Below are positions 7,510 to 15,684 of a stretch of DNA of 64,000 bases, in pieces (the stretch's first letter is position 1; every line of letters begins with the position of its first letter). A program made the position numbers and the translations under genes. The notes beneath the pieces were generated by a model, which searched no databases, was not told where the DNA came from, and saw only the letters and a list, made by a program, of their open reading frames with translations. The stretch comes from Haloarcula halophila (GTDB lineage Archaea; Halobacteriota; Halobacteria; Halobacteriales; Haloarculaceae): contig NZ_CP119559.1 in assembly GCF_029278565.1 (NCBI RefSeq), positions 2,914,001-2,978,000 on the forward strand, in the 5' to 3' direction.

Positions 7510-8631
7510 ATGACAGAATTCTCACGCCGTGTCGAAGCGGTCTCGATCTCGGGCATCCGCGAAGTGTTCGAGGCCGCCGGCGAGGACGCGATCAACCTCG
7601 GGCTCGGTCAGCCGGACTTCCCGACGCCGGACCACGCCCGCGAAGCAGCGGTCGACGCCATCCGCGCCGGCAAGGCGGACGCCTACACCTCGAACAAGGG
7701 CACTCAGGAACTACGCGAGGCCATCGCCGAGAAACACGCCCGGGACAACGACCTCGACGTCGATCCTGCGGACGTGATCGCCACCTCCGGCGGGAGCGAG
7801 GCGCTGCACATCGCTCTGGAGGCTCACGTCGACGCGGGTCAGGAAGTGATCTTCCCGGACCCGGGATTCGTCTCCTACGACGCCCTGACGAACCTGGCCG
7901 GCGGGACGCCCAAGCCTGTTGGACTCCGCGAGGACCTCACGCTCCCCCCGGAGGCCGTCGAGGAGGCGATCACCGACGACACCGCGGCGTTTATCGTCAA
8001 CTCGCCGGCGAACCCGACCGGCGCGGTCCAGTCGCCCGCGGACATGCGCGAATTCGCCCGTATCGCCGAGGAGCACGACGTGCTCTGTCTCTCCGACGAG
8101 GTGTACGAACACCAGGTCTTCGAGGGCGAGCACCGCTCGCCCGCGGAGTTCACCGACTCGGGCAACGTCGTCGTCGTCAACGCCTGCTCGAAGGCCTACT
8201 CGATGACCGGGTGGCGACTCGGCTGGGTCACCGGAGCCAGCGACCGGATCGAGCGGATGCTTCGCGTCCACCAGTACGCACAGGCCTGTGCGTCGGCCCC
8301 GGCCCAGTACGCCGCCGAGGCCGCCCTGTCCGGGCCACAGGACCCCGTCGTCGAGATGCGCGAGGCCTTCGAACGCCGCCGTGACGTGCTGTTGGAGGGG
8401 CTGACCGAGATGGGGCTGGAGTGTCCGACGCCGAAGGGGGCCTTCTACGCGATGCCGAAGGTCCCCGACGGCTGGGTCGACGCCGTCATCGACCGCGGTG
8501 TCGTCGTCGTCCCGGGCGAGGCCTTCGGTGCCGGCGGCGAGGGCTACGCACGGATCTCCTACGCCACGGACATGGATACGCTCGAAGAAGCGATCGACAT
8601 CATGGCGGCCGCCACCGAGGCCGTCCGGTAA
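7510..8631 (+). CDS. Class I/II pyridoxal-phosphate aminotransferase
   Basis: A 373-residue fold-type I aminotransferase of the aspartate/tyrosine group. Visible motifs are LGLGQPDFPTP (substrate entry, 31-40), N168 (SPANPTG), D196 (LSDEVY), the Schiff-base K228 (ACSKAYSMTGWR) and a C-terminal arginine in YARISYA. It should transfer an amino group from an amino acid donor to a 2-oxoacid; the exact substrate cannot be read from sequence. The start is the ATG preceded by a TATA-like box at 7478. A second, more distant family member lies at 60584. Confidence 0.88.
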   Translation: MTEFSRRVEAVSISGIREVFEAAGEDAINLGLGQPDFPTPDHAREAAVDAIRAGKADAYTSNKGTQELREAIAEKHARDNDLDVDPADVIATSGGSEALHIALEAHVDAGQEVIFPDPGFVSYDALTNLAGGTPKPVGLREDLTLPPEAVEEAITDDTAAFIVNSPANPTGAVQSPADMREFARIAEEHDVLCLSDEVYEHQVFEGEHRSPAEFTDSGNVVVVNACSKAYSMTGWRLGWVTGASDRIERMLRVHQYAQACASAPAQYAAEAALSGPQDPVVEMREAFERRRDVLLEGLTEMGLECPTPKGAFYAMPKVPDGWVDAVIDRGVVVVPGEAFGAGGEGYARISYATDMDTLEEAIDIMAAATEAVR

Positions 8632-8814
8632 CTCCCGTCGCCGAAATTGGAAGAGTCTCGGAACGGAGTTCGAACAACCGTTATGTCGGCAGCGGTCGCC
8701 CTTTCGGACGAATCCGGTGTGTCATACCGACAGGACGGACGGCCCGAGGGAGAGCCGATCGAAGAGAGACAACGTTTTACACGGGGCAGGAACACAACTC
8801 CCCAAGACAGTGCG

Positions 8815-9093
8815 ATGGAGAAAGCGCTCTGGTACCTGCTGACGGCGACACGCGGGGGAGCCAACCGAGCGCGCATCATCGACACCCTCTCGGACCGACC
8901 GATGAACGCGAACGAACTCGCCGACGAACTCGACGTGGGGTACAAGACGATCCGCCACCACATGGAGCAACTCGAAGACCACGGCGTCGTCGAGTCCGGC
9001 GACGAGGACTACGCGAAACTCTACTTCCTCACTGATCGGTTCGACAAGTACCGGGACACGTTCGACGAGATCGTCGAGCAGATGGACACATGA
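8815..9093 (+). CDS. ArsR-type winged-helix transcription regulator
   Basis: A 92-residue winged helix-turn-helix protein. The HTH is clear (ANELADELDVGYKTIRHHMEQL, positions about 36-57), followed by a wing (VVESGDEDYAKLYFLT) and a C-terminal helix. I chose the ATG at 8815 because the upstream in-frame sequence is low-complexity and an AT-rich box (AACGTTTTACA, about 8771-8781) lies upstream. Its stop codon overlaps the next ATG by four bases, so it is translationally coupled to the 25-codon ORF and then to a membrane protein. A role controlling that operon or sensing a membrane state is inferred. Confidence 0.85.
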   Translation: MEKALWYLLTATRGGANRARIIDTLSDRPMNANELADELDVGYKTIRHHMEQLEDHGVVESGDEDYAKLYFLTDRFDKYRDTFDEIVEQMDT

Positions 9094-9167
9094 CCGAGGA
9101 CACGACACACCGACGCCCGACCGGCACACCACTGGCAGCGACCGACGACCGAGAGGTGTCCCGCTGA
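9090..9167 (+). CDS. 25-residue ORF coupled between regulator and membrane protein
   Basis: A 25-codon ORF with ATG at 9090 overlapping the regulator's TGA (ATGA) and a TGA at 9165-9167 that overlaps the next gene's ATG by one base. It encodes a polar peptide rich in Thr, Arg and Asp with no membrane segment. I do not recognise it. The exact overlaps at both ends are what operon genes show, but so short a frame could arise by chance or act only as a coupling device. Confidence 0.4.
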   Translation: MTEDTTHRRPTGTPLAATDDREVSR

Positions 9168-9463
9168 TGGCGATGGGACCGCTCATCACCGCCGCGGCAG
9201 TGCTCGCGGGCATCAACGTCGCATTGTTGCTCCCACTGGTCGGGGTGTGGGCGCGCAACTACGCGACGTTCCGGACCGGACTGGTCGCCGGCCTGCTCGC
9301 GTTCGCCGTCGCGATGCTCGCGGAGAACGCCATCGCGGTCTACTTCTTCTTCTCGATGCAGAGCTTCTACGCCGGCGACCCACACGTCCAGGAGGCCGTC
9401 CTGGTGTTGCGGTCGTTGCAGTTCGTCGCGATCGCGGGGCTGAGCTACACGACGCTCCGCTGA
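9167..9463 (+). CDS. Small multi-span membrane protein, uncharacterised
   Basis: A 98-residue protein with three predicted membrane segments (about 4-26, 34-57 and 76-96), with an amphipathic stretch near SFYAGDPHVQEA. Similar small proteins sit after winged-helix regulators in other haloarchaea in my recollection, but the family has no assigned function. Its ATG directly overlaps the preceding stop, which supports an operon of regulator, microprotein and membrane protein. Confidence 0.75.
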   Translation: MAMGPLITAAAVLAGINVALLLPLVGVWARNYATFRTGLVAGLLAFAVAMLAENAIAVYFFFSMQSFYAGDPHVQEAVLVLRSLQFVAIAGLSYTTLR

Positions 9464-9513
9464 CCGGACAGGAGTCGAAGAGCGGATACCGATTCAGTCC
9501 GTATCCAGGGCCG

Positions 9514-9885
9514 ATGGAACACCTCGCCCCGTCGAACGTGCCGATCTACGATACCGCCGACGAACAACGGGATATCTGGCAGCGGTGTGCCGACAGGGGA
9601 CAACCGGTGGTGGCGGTCCGGATCGGCGAACGCGGCTACATCGTCCGGTACGACCTTCAGCATCTCGACGCCGAACTCACGACGGAGACGGTCCAGAAAC
9701 TCCGAAACCGTGTCCGATCCCGTCGCCCGTACCCGACCGGAACCGACCCGGTCTCGGAGACGGAGGGGATCGGCGGTGAGGCGGGTCCGGTCGCCGGTGA
9801 ACTCCACGCGTCCACGGAGAACAGCGGTCGCCGGCTCGCGTCGCACATCTCGCCGTTCGTGTTGACCCGGGACAACTGGCGGTAA
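9514..9885 (+). CDS. Uncharacterised 123-residue protein
   Basis: A soluble-looking protein starting at an ATG 50 bases after the membrane protein gene. The first 65 residues look structured (IYDTADEQRDIWQRC, VVAVRIGERGYIVRYD), and the remainder is Arg/Pro/Gly rich and probably flexible. I do not recognise a family or catalytic motif. Codon use is like the neighbours. Its frame is preferred to the antisense one because only this frame has the normal third-position GC bias and acidic/hydrophobic pattern. Confidence 0.5.
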   Translation: MEHLAPSNVPIYDTADEQRDIWQRCADRGQPVVAVRIGERGYIVRYDLQHLDAELTTETVQKLRNRVRSRRPYPTGTDPVSETEGIGGEAGPVAGELHASTENSGRRLASHISPFVLTRDNWR

Positions 9886-9930
9886 CCGGGGCGGACGAGA
9901 CTTTTTCCCGTCTCGCTCCATTGGGACCGT

Positions 9931-10785
9931 ATGGCAATTTCCCGACACGACAGGGGGGTCTCGGCAGCGGGTCGAGCGCTGCTGTCACAGGTCCATCCTG
10001 TGTTCATGCTCCCACCGCTTGCCACGTCGCTGTTCGGCGCACTCTTGGCCGGCAGCGTCGACCTCCTGGTGGCTGGGATTCACGCTGGTGCGATGTTCTT
10101 CGCCGTCTACACCGCCCACGTCAAGGACGGCTACGTCGACTTCTATATCCGGGGCGAGGACGACGACCACCCGTTGACAAGCAGCGCCTGCCGGGGCGCG
10201 CTGGTGGGTGCTGCCGTCGGGTTCGCGGCCTGCACCGTCGGACTCTGGCTCCTCGTCGGGCCGCTCGCGGCCGCCGTCACCGTGCCGACGTGGGTCGTCG
10301 GGTACGCACACGCCCCGCAACTGGACATGCATCCTGCCGGGGCGACGATGGGCTACCCGACGGGCATCGCGCTGGCGCTGCTGGGCGGGTACTACGCGCA
10401 GGCGACGGCGTTCTCGCCACGGGTTCTCGGGCTGGCGACGGTGTTTCTGACGTTGCTGACCGGGATCAAGATCATCGACGACGAGCAGGATTACGACTAC
10501 GACAGGGGTATCGACAAGCGGACGGTCGCCGTCCTGCTGGGGCCGGTCCGGGCGCGGCGCACGGCGGTCGGCCTCCTGGTGGCCGCGATGGCCGGGGTCG
10601 TCGTGCTGACGGTGGCGCTCCCGACGGTCCCGCCGACCGCCGCCGGCGCTGCGATCGCGTTCGGTGCCGTCACGGCCGTGGCCCACCGTGCCGACTCGGA
10701 GTTGGCGACGATGCTGCTCATCCGCGGATCGTATCTCTTCCTGGCCGTCCTGGTCGCCGCGGTGTGGTTCCGCCCGCTCTCGTGA
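9931..10785 (+). CDS. UbiA-superfamily prenyltransferase
   Basis: A 284-residue membrane protein with about eight or nine hydrophobic helices and two Asp-rich motifs where UbiA enzymes bind magnesium-diphosphate: D66GYVDFYIRGEDDD79 and D183DEQDYDYDRG193. UbiA enzymes transfer prenyl chains to aromatic or other acceptors (quinones, haem, archaeal lipids); the acceptor here is unknown. The first motif is not the classic NDxxDxxxD, so it may be a divergent subgroup. An ACTTTTT box at 9900-9906 lies about 27 bases before the ATG, consistent with a leaderless start. Confidence 0.8.
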   Translation: MAISRHDRGVSAAGRALLSQVHPVFMLPPLATSLFGALLAGSVDLLVAGIHAGAMFFAVYTAHVKDGYVDFYIRGEDDDHPLTSSACRGALVGAAVGFAACTVGLWLLVGPLAAAVTVPTWVVGYAHAPQLDMHPAGATMGYPTGIALALLGGYYAQATAFSPRVLGLATVFLTLLTGIKIIDDEQDYDYDRGIDKRTVAVLLGPVRARRTAVGLLVAAMAGVVVLTVALPTVPPTAAGAAIAFGAVTAVAHRADSELATMLLIRGSYLFLAVLVAAVWFRPLS

Positions 10786-10865
10786 CGCTCATACCGGCGG
10801 CTGTACCGAACTGACGGAGTTCGCCATTCCGGGGTGGTATCGTTCCGAACGCATAACCACCAGCA

Positions 10866-12047
10866 TCAGTTCGCGTCGCTGACGATCTTGATAACCGAAC
10901 CCTCTTCGAGTTCCTCGCTGTCGGAGATGCGCATCTCCTTGCGGGCGTCGACCGCGTGGATGTAGCCGTCGCCGATGTCCGAGTGGACGGCGTAGGCCAG
11001 GTCCGTTGGCGTCGATCCCTGCGGGAGCAGGAACGCGTCGGGGAGGACGTTCCCCTGGCCGTCGGTCCAGTTCGTGTCGTTCTGGACGGGATAGGCCGTG
11101 AAGTGATCGAGGAGATCGTAGACCGCCGTGTCCAGCGCCCGCTGGACGCCGGTATCACCCCACTGGTGCATCACCTGGCGGATGCGGTCGAGGCCCTCAC
11201 GCTGCTGGTCGCTGATGTCGCCGACGACCTCGAAATCCGGGTCGCCCGGATCGTAGTCGATCACACCGGCGTCGGCGGCTTTTCGGAGCGCGAGTTCGCC
11301 GTCGGCCGTCGCGGGGACGACGACCTCGGCCGCGTCCCGGAGACGGTCGACGTTGTCATCGGGGGCGATGTCGGCCTTGTTGGCGACGACGGCGATCGGC
11401 TTGGTCCGGCGACGGACGTCACTCGCCAGCGTCTCCCGGTGGTCGTCGGTCCAGGCGATGGGGTCCTCGGGGTAGTCCATCCCCCGCAGCGTCCGGGCCA
11501 CGTCGAGTTCGGTCGCGCCGACGCCGGCGAGCATCTCGGTCAGCGCTTCGTCGATGTCGAAATCGGGCGAACGGGACGCGCGCTCGACGGACTCCCAGTT
11601 GCGGTCGACGATGCTGGCCAGCCAGAGATCCATCTCCCGTTCGACGAAGTCGACGTCCTCGACGGGGTCGTGTTCGCCGACCTCGACGGGTTCACCCTCC
11701 TCGTTGGTCCCCCCGGAGGCGTCGACGACGTTGAGGATGACGTCGGCGTTGGTGAGTTCGTCGAGGAACTGGTTGCCAAGCCCTCGCCCTTCGTGGGCAC
11801 CCGGGACGAGGCCGGCCACGTCGATGAGTTCGACCGGAACGTAGCGTTTGCCGTCGTGGCAGTGCTCGTCGCCACAGCGTTCGTCGAGAGCGAGACAGGG
11901 ACAGTCCGTCCGGACGTGGCTGACCCCGCGGTTGGCGTCGATAGTCGTGAACGGGTAGTTCCCGACGTCTACGTCGGCCATCGTCGCCGCCTTGTAGAAC
12001 GTCGACTTCCCGGCGTTGGGTTTGCCGGCAAGCGCGATCGAGAGCAT
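10866..12047 (-). CDS. ychF: YchF/OLA1-family translation-associated NTPase
   Basis: A 393-residue P-loop NTPase of the Obg/YchF group. It begins with the Walker A motif (GKPNAGKST, residues 8-16), has DVAG in the G3 motif ([17 protein letters not shown]), NKAD in the G4 position ([10 protein letters not shown]), and ends in a TGS domain ([20 protein letters not shown], about 350-370). The family associates with ribosomes; bacterial and eukaryotic members prefer ATP, and nucleotide preference here is untested. It is full length with a start at the ATG opening the G domain. Confidence 0.92.
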   Translation of the reverse strand: MLSIALAGKPNAGKSTFYKAATMADVDVGNYPFTTIDANRGVSHVRTDCPCLALDERCGDEHCHDGKRYVPVELIDVAGLVPGAHEGRGLGNQFLDELTNADVILNVVDASGGTNEEGEPVEVGEHDPVEDVDFVEREMDLWLASIVDRNWESVERASRSPDFDIDEALTEMLAGVGATELDVARTLRGMDYPEDPIAWTDDHRETLASDVRRRTKPIAVVANKADIAPDDNVDRLRDAAEVVVPATADGELALRKAADAGVIDYDPGDPDFEVVGDISDQQREGLDRIRQVMHQWGDTGVQRALDTAVYDLLDHFTAYPVQNDTNWTDGQGNVLPDAFLLPQGSTPTDLAYAVHSDIGDGYIHAVDARKEMRISDSEELEEGSVIKIVSDAN

Positions 12048-12107
12048 GCGACGGGCTACCGCAGTCGCGGAAAAGGGGGTTTCGGTTCCGTGAGCCGTCC
12101 GTGTGAC

Positions 12108-12509
12108 TCACTCGCCACCGCCGCCACCGCCACCGCCACCGTCGCCACCACCGCCCCAGCCGCCGCCACCGCCGCCGTCGCCGTCACTGTCGCCAGCGCC
12201 GTCGATCGCGTCCGCGACGAACCCCAGCAGCCCGCCGTCGGAGTCGTCCTGACGATCCTCGACTTCGCCGTCCTCGACGTCGAACCGGTAGTCGTCGTCC
12301 TCGTGCTCGTGCTCGTGATCGTGCTCGTCGATGTCGTCGTGTGTGCTGTGCGTGGCGTGGCGTTTGTAGCCGGTCAACTCCTGGAGTTCGCCGGGGTCGA
12401 GCCAGACCCCGCCACACGTGAGACAGAAGTCGACGACGACACCCTGGACCTTGCGTTGCTCGAACGGTGTATCACACTGTGGACACGCTAGCTCTCCATT
12501 CGAGTCCAT
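12108..12509 (-). CDS. TFIIB-type zinc-ribbon protein with His/Asp-rich and poly-Gly segments
   Basis: A 133-residue protein. The N-terminal zf-TFIIB module has the two cysteine pairs (CPQC and CLTCGGVWLDPGEL). It is followed by a His/Asp/Glu-rich stretch (HATHSTHDDIDEHDHEHEHED), an acidic linker, and a C-terminal tail of about 23 residues that is almost all glycine. zf-TFIIB proteins are small metal-binding proteins of unclear role. The ATG at 12507-12509 begins just before the ribbon; an upstream in-frame codon adds eight unlikely residues. The region looks like a metal-binding, flexible protein and may be involved in metal handling. Confidence 0.75.
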   Translation of the reverse strand: MDSNGELACPQCDTPFEQRKVQGVVVDFCLTCGGVWLDPGELQELTGYKRHATHSTHDDIDEHDHEHEHEDDDYRFDVEDGEVEDRQDDSDGGLLGFVADAIDGAGDSDGDGGGGGGWGGGGDGGGGGGGGGE

Positions 12510-12548
12510 ACGGGTGAAAAGAAGTCGGGCCACTAAAACGTGGGGGCG

Positions 12549-13613
12549 TCACTCGGCCGGTTCTGCCCGCTCGTCGTCGGCGTCGCGGTCGTCGGCCTTG
12601 TCGTCGGCTTCGACACTGTCGGCGTCGGAGGGATCGACATCCCCGGACGTGTCGTCCGCTGCCGTCGGGACCGTCTCTCCCTGAGTATCGTCGTCTGTAT
12701 CGGTGCTCGACTCGTCGTCTTCCAGTTCCTCGGCCATCTCGGCCATCGCCGCGGCCGATTCGTCGGGCCGTTCGATCACCTCGTCGGTGTGCATCCGCAT
12801 CTCGCCGCGGGCACGGATCGTCCCGTCGACGGTCGCGTTCTCGTGGAGGTCGACGTTGTCCGCCGAGATATCGCCCCACACCTTCACGCCGGGGCCGACG
12901 CGGACGTCCCCGCTGCGGGTGGTCACGTCGCCCTTGATCTCGGTTCCGCGGCCGACGGCGATATCTTCCCGAGCGCGAAGGCTCCCGAAGACCGTGGTGT
13001 CACGGCCCATCTCTAAGGATTCTGCGCGGATGTTGCCGTGGAGCCGACAGTCGTCGCCGACCGTTGCGGGCGTCGAGACCTGCCAGGTGTCGTCGGAGAC
13101 GGTCGCGCCTCGTGGTATCAACACCGGTTCGTGGTCGTGGTCGTCGCCGAGCAGCTCGTCGACCAGGTCCTGTGCGGCCTCGTCCTCTCCGATCCGTAGC
13201 AGTTGCGAGAGGTAGACGAACAGGAAGACGATCGTCGGCATGGGGTTGCGGATGACGATCCAGCCGTTGGCCTCGAACCCCTCCTCGATATCGACGTCGT
13301 CGCCGATGTCGAGGTCGCCGGCGACGCGCAACTGGCCGCCGATGTGGACGCGTTCGCCGATGTAGGCGTCCTCGCCGACCAGGACGTTCTCGGCGACGTC
13401 ACACCACATGTCCAGCCGACAGTCGCCTTCGGCCTCGATGTGGCCGCCGAATCGGACGCGCTCGTCGGCGATGACCGACTGACCGCGGACGCCGAACTCG
13501 ATCGTGCTCTGCCCGCCGACGATGACGTCGCCCTCTGTCACCAGGTCGTGTTCCTCGACGGTCGTTCCGTCGGGGATCGAGAGTTCCGAGAGCGGGTCAG
13601 AACCGAATGGCAC
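12549..13613 (-). CDS. Bactofilin-like polymer-forming protein with two beta-helix halves
   Basis: A 354-residue protein with hexapeptide-like beta-solenoid repeats typical of the bactofilin family in two blocks: about residues 25-118 and 165-275. They are separated by a hydrophobic stretch (PTIVFLFVYLSQLLRI, about 126-141) that may contact the membrane, and followed by an 80-residue acidic disordered tail. Bactofilins self-assemble into filaments and position cell-surface machinery; a scaffold role is inferred. The start is supported by a minus-strand TATA-like box at 13637-13644, about 26 bases upstream. Confidence 0.75.
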   Translation of the reverse strand: MPFGSDPLSELSIPDGTTVEEHDLVTEGDVIVGGQSTIEFGVRGQSVIADERVRFGGHIEAEGDCRLDMWCDVAENVLVGEDAYIGERVHIGGQLRVAGDLDIGDDVDIEEGFEANGWIVIRNPMPTIVFLFVYLSQLLRIGEDEAAQDLVDELLGDDHDHEPVLIPRGATVSDDTWQVSTPATVGDDCRLHGNIRAESLEMGRDTTVFGSLRAREDIAVGRGTEIKGDVTTRSGDVRVGPGVKVWGDISADNVDLHENATVDGTIRARGEMRMHTDEVIERPDESAAAMAEMAEELEDDESSTDTDDDTQGETVPTAADDTSGDVDPSDADSVEADDKADDRDADDERAEPAE

Positions 13614-13636
13614 GTGTCAACAAGCGGTTCCACTCG

Positions 13637-13644
13637 TATTAAAG
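13637..13644 (-). promoter_or_regulatory. TATA-like box for the bactofilin-like gene
   Basis: Reads CTTTAATA on the minus strand and lies about 26 bases before the start codon at 13613, as expected for a leaderless haloarchaeal mRNA. Confidence 0.6.
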
Positions 13645-13658
13645 CCTCAGGGTGCGCA

Positions 13659-13681
13659 CGACGTGCGTCTGACGCACGTCG
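13659..13681. repeat. 23-base perfect palindrome upstream of the bactofilin-like gene
   Basis: Eleven bases (CGACGTGCGTC) are followed by one T and their exact reverse complement. It lies in the gap between two minus-strand genes, about 15-40 bases upstream of the TATA-like box at 13637-13644. It could be a regulator-binding site for the bactofilin-like gene or a terminator stem for the upstream 13692 gene; no T-tract follows on the minus strand, which weakens the terminator reading. Confidence 0.5.
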
Positions 13682-13691
13682 GACGCTTCCG

Positions 13692-14009
13692 TCACTCCTC
13701 GTCTGCTTCCCGGAGCGCGTCCTCCTGCTCGCTACGGACGAGTCCGCCCGCGCCAGCAAAGCGGCCGTCGTACTGCCACTCCGGGATCGCGTCCCAGGTT
13801 GATCCCTCGGCCGGCCCACCCAGATACCGGACCGACACGACGACGGCTCCGAGCCAGACCCCGAACACTGTAGGGACGACGACCAGTGACGGAACTCCTA
13901 CCCGAAGTAACGCGGCCGCTATCGCCAGAAAGAGCCAGCCAGTGAACACGCCGAGGACGAGATACTGCCGGCTCCGTGTCGACACCGAGAGGTCGACAGT
14001 CTTCGCCAT
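13692..14009 (-). CDS. Two-span membrane protein, uncharacterised
   Basis: A 105-residue protein with two hydrophobic helices (about residues 16-36 and 41-60), then a soluble C-terminal tail rich in Gly, Ser and acidic residues (YDGRFAGAGGL). No catalytic motif or known family is recognised. It is the upstream neighbour of the bactofilin-like gene on the same strand, 78 bases away, but the separate TATA-like box and palindrome between them suggest the two are not a simple operon. Confidence 0.6.
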   Translation of the reverse strand: MAKTVDLSVSTRSRQYLVLGVFTGWLFLAIAAALLRVGVPSLVVVPTVFGVWLGAVVVSVRYLGGPAEGSTWDAIPEWQYDGRFAGAGGLVRSEQEDALREADEE

Positions 14010-14062
14010 ACTGACGGTTCCGGTGTCGGGAGTAACTGTCTTGTGGGGCCGAGAAGCTACAC

Positions 14063-14069
14063 TTTTATC
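14063..14069 (+). promoter_or_regulatory. TATA-like box for the 65-residue protein gene
   Basis: TTTTATC lies about 29 bases before the ATG at 14092 and is the only AT-rich segment of that intergenic gap. Confidence 0.5.
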
Positions 14070-14091
14070 CGCACCACCCCTATCGAATCAC

Positions 14092-14289
14092 ATGACGGCT
14101 CTCTCGTTTGACGAACAGGGCGTCGATGTCGTGTACCAGGGGACCGAGTTCCGCCTGGAGAAAGCGCTCATCGAGGACGCGATCCAGAAGTCCTACCCGG
14201 ACGTGACCGATCACGAAGTGTTGCAGATCGTCGAGTCCGACCCGTCACTCTCCGGTGAGCCCCAGCGGGTCGCCGAGATCGTCGACTGA
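14092..14289 (+). CDS. Small conserved haloarchaeal protein (DUF5800-like)
   Basis: A 65-residue soluble, acidic protein. It starts with a beta-hairpin-like segment (DVVYQGTEFRLEKAL) followed by helices with a YPDVTDHEVLQIVE block. From memory it resembles the haloarchaeal DUF5800 family, which has no assigned function; the number should be verified. It is a single-gene unit with its own TATA-like box at 14063, divergent from the 105-residue membrane protein. The small size and simple fold suggest a regulator or adaptor, but nothing in the sequence proves it. Confidence 0.65.
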   Translation: MTALSFDEQGVDVVYQGTEFRLEKALIEDAIQKSYPDVTDHEVLQIVESDPSLSGEPQRVAEIVD

Positions 14290-14486
14290 CCGGGTCTCCG
14301 CGCGTTCTCACAGTCCTGCGTTTTTACACCCTCGAACCACTCGGTCGGCGAAGAGTCCCGCCCTCATTCGATACCTACGTGGGATATAGATCCCTCGTGA
14401 GAATATATTGGAAAACAGGACAATCGATCGCCCTATTGCGGTCTCGACGGTCAAATTCGATGATATGTTCCCGCATATTCGGCAGG

Positions 14487-14495
14487 TATTTAAAC
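14487..14495 (+). promoter_or_regulatory. TATA box of the thiolase/OB-fold operon
   Basis: TATTTAAAC lies 23-31 bases before the ATG at 14518 and is one of the clearest archaeal TATA boxes in the window. The whole gap 14290-14517 is notably AT-rich compared with its surroundings and contains no convincing gene; in-frame readings there have the wrong composition. Confidence 0.75.
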
Positions 14496-14517
14496 AATTG
14501 GAACACACTGATAGATA

Positions 14518-15684
14518 ATGTCAGACCCACGTGTAGCCGGGGCCGGTGTCACGAAGTTCGGGAAACACCCCGAACGGACCGGTCGCGATCTGTTCGCCGA
14601 GGCAGGCCTGGAAGCACTCGACGACGCCGGCGTCGATCCCGACGATGTCGATAGTCTCTACTACGGTAACTTCATGGGCGAACTGGCCGAGCATCAGGGC
14701 CACCAGGGGCCGCTGATGGCGGAAGCGATCGGACTGGACGCGCCGGCCACACGGTTCGAGGCCGCCTGTGCCTCCGCCGGCGTCGCTGTTCGGGGTGCAG
14801 TCCAGGCGCTCCGGAACGGTGAGGCAGATGTCATCGTCGTCGGCGGCGCCGAACGGATGACGAACATCGGGACGGCCGGGGCGACCGACGCGCTCGCGAT
14901 CGCCGCCGACGACCTCTACGAGGTCCGGGCCGGGATGACCTTCCCCGGAGCGTACGCACTGATGACACGCGCATACTTCGATCAGTACGGCGGTTCACAC
15001 GAGGACCTGGCCCACGTCGCGGTCAAGAACCACGAACACGCGATGGTCAACGACCACGCGCAGATCCAAAAGGAGATCACCGTCGAGGATGCCCTGGAGG
15101 CACCGACGATCGCCAGTCCGCTCGGGCTGTACGACTCCTGTCCGATCACCGACGGGGCCGCCGCGGCGGTGCTGACCACCGAGTCCTACGCCGAGGACCA
15201 CGGGCTCGACGCACCGGTCGCGATCAGCGGCACCGGACAGGGCGGGGACAACCTCGCGCTACAGGACCGGTCCCACCTCGCGCAGACACCAGCGGCCGAC
15301 AAGGCCGCCGAGGAGGCCTACGCCGACGCCGACGTCGGTCCCGAGGACATCGATGTCGCGGAAGTCCACGACTGTTTCACTATCGCCGAAGTGTTCGCTA
15401 TCGAGTCGCTTGGGCTCTACGAACGCGGCGAGGGGATCTCGGCCGCGACGGACGGCGAGACCGACCGGCACGGCGACCAGCCGGTGAACCTCTCGGGAGG
15501 GCTGAAAGCGAAGGGTCACCCCGTCGGCGCGACCGGCGTCGCACAACTGGCGACGATCACCTGGCTCCTCGACGGTTCCCACCCGCGGGCCGACGCCGTC
15601 CCCGACGGAACGGTCGGCGTCGCACACAACGCGGGCGGGACGGTCGCCTCGACGACGGTCCACGTCCTGGAGGTGGCAGAATGA
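14518..15684 (+). CDS. Thiolase-family acetyl-CoA C-acyltransferase
   Basis: A 388-residue thiolase-fold protein. The nucleophilic cysteine is C84 (FEAACASAG), and the C-terminal HDCF and KGHPVGATG blocks provide the expected His and oxyanion-hole residues. Archaeal thiolases of this type act with a DUF35 OB-fold partner, and in some archaea also with HMG-CoA synthase, to channel acetoacetyl-CoA into the mevalonate pathway for isoprenoid lipids (established for methanogens). Here the partner gene follows with a four-base overlap. HMG-CoA synthase is not in the window. Confidence 0.87.
   Translation: MSDPRVAGAGVTKFGKHPERTGRDLFAEAGLEALDDAGVDPDDVDSLYYGNFMGELAEHQGHQGPLMAEAIGLDAPATRFEAACASAGVAVRGAVQALRNGEADVIVVGGAERMTNIGTAGATDALAIAADDLYEVRAGMTFPGAYALMTRAYFDQYGGSHEDLAHVAVKNHEHAMVNDHAQIQKEITVEDALEAPTIASPLGLYDSCPITDGAAAAVLTTESYAEDHGLDAPVAISGTGQGGDNLALQDRSHLAQTPAADKAAEEAYADADVGPEDIDVAEVHDCFTIAEVFAIESLGLYERGEGISAATDGETDRHGDQPVNLSGGLKAKGHPVGATGVAQLATITWLLDGSHPRADAVPDGTVGVAHNAGGTVASTTVHVLEVAE

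Noticed and set aside
12113-12182. Tandem repeat of CCACCGCCGC-type units as a DNA satellite
   Set aside because: It encodes the glycine-rich tail of the zinc-ribbon protein in frame, so it is explained by protein low complexity.
14308-14508. 66-codon minus-strand frame in the AT-rich gap before the thiolase
   Set aside because: It is Cys/Arg/Ile-rich with codon use unlike the genome and covers the thiolase promoter; it is probably non-coding.
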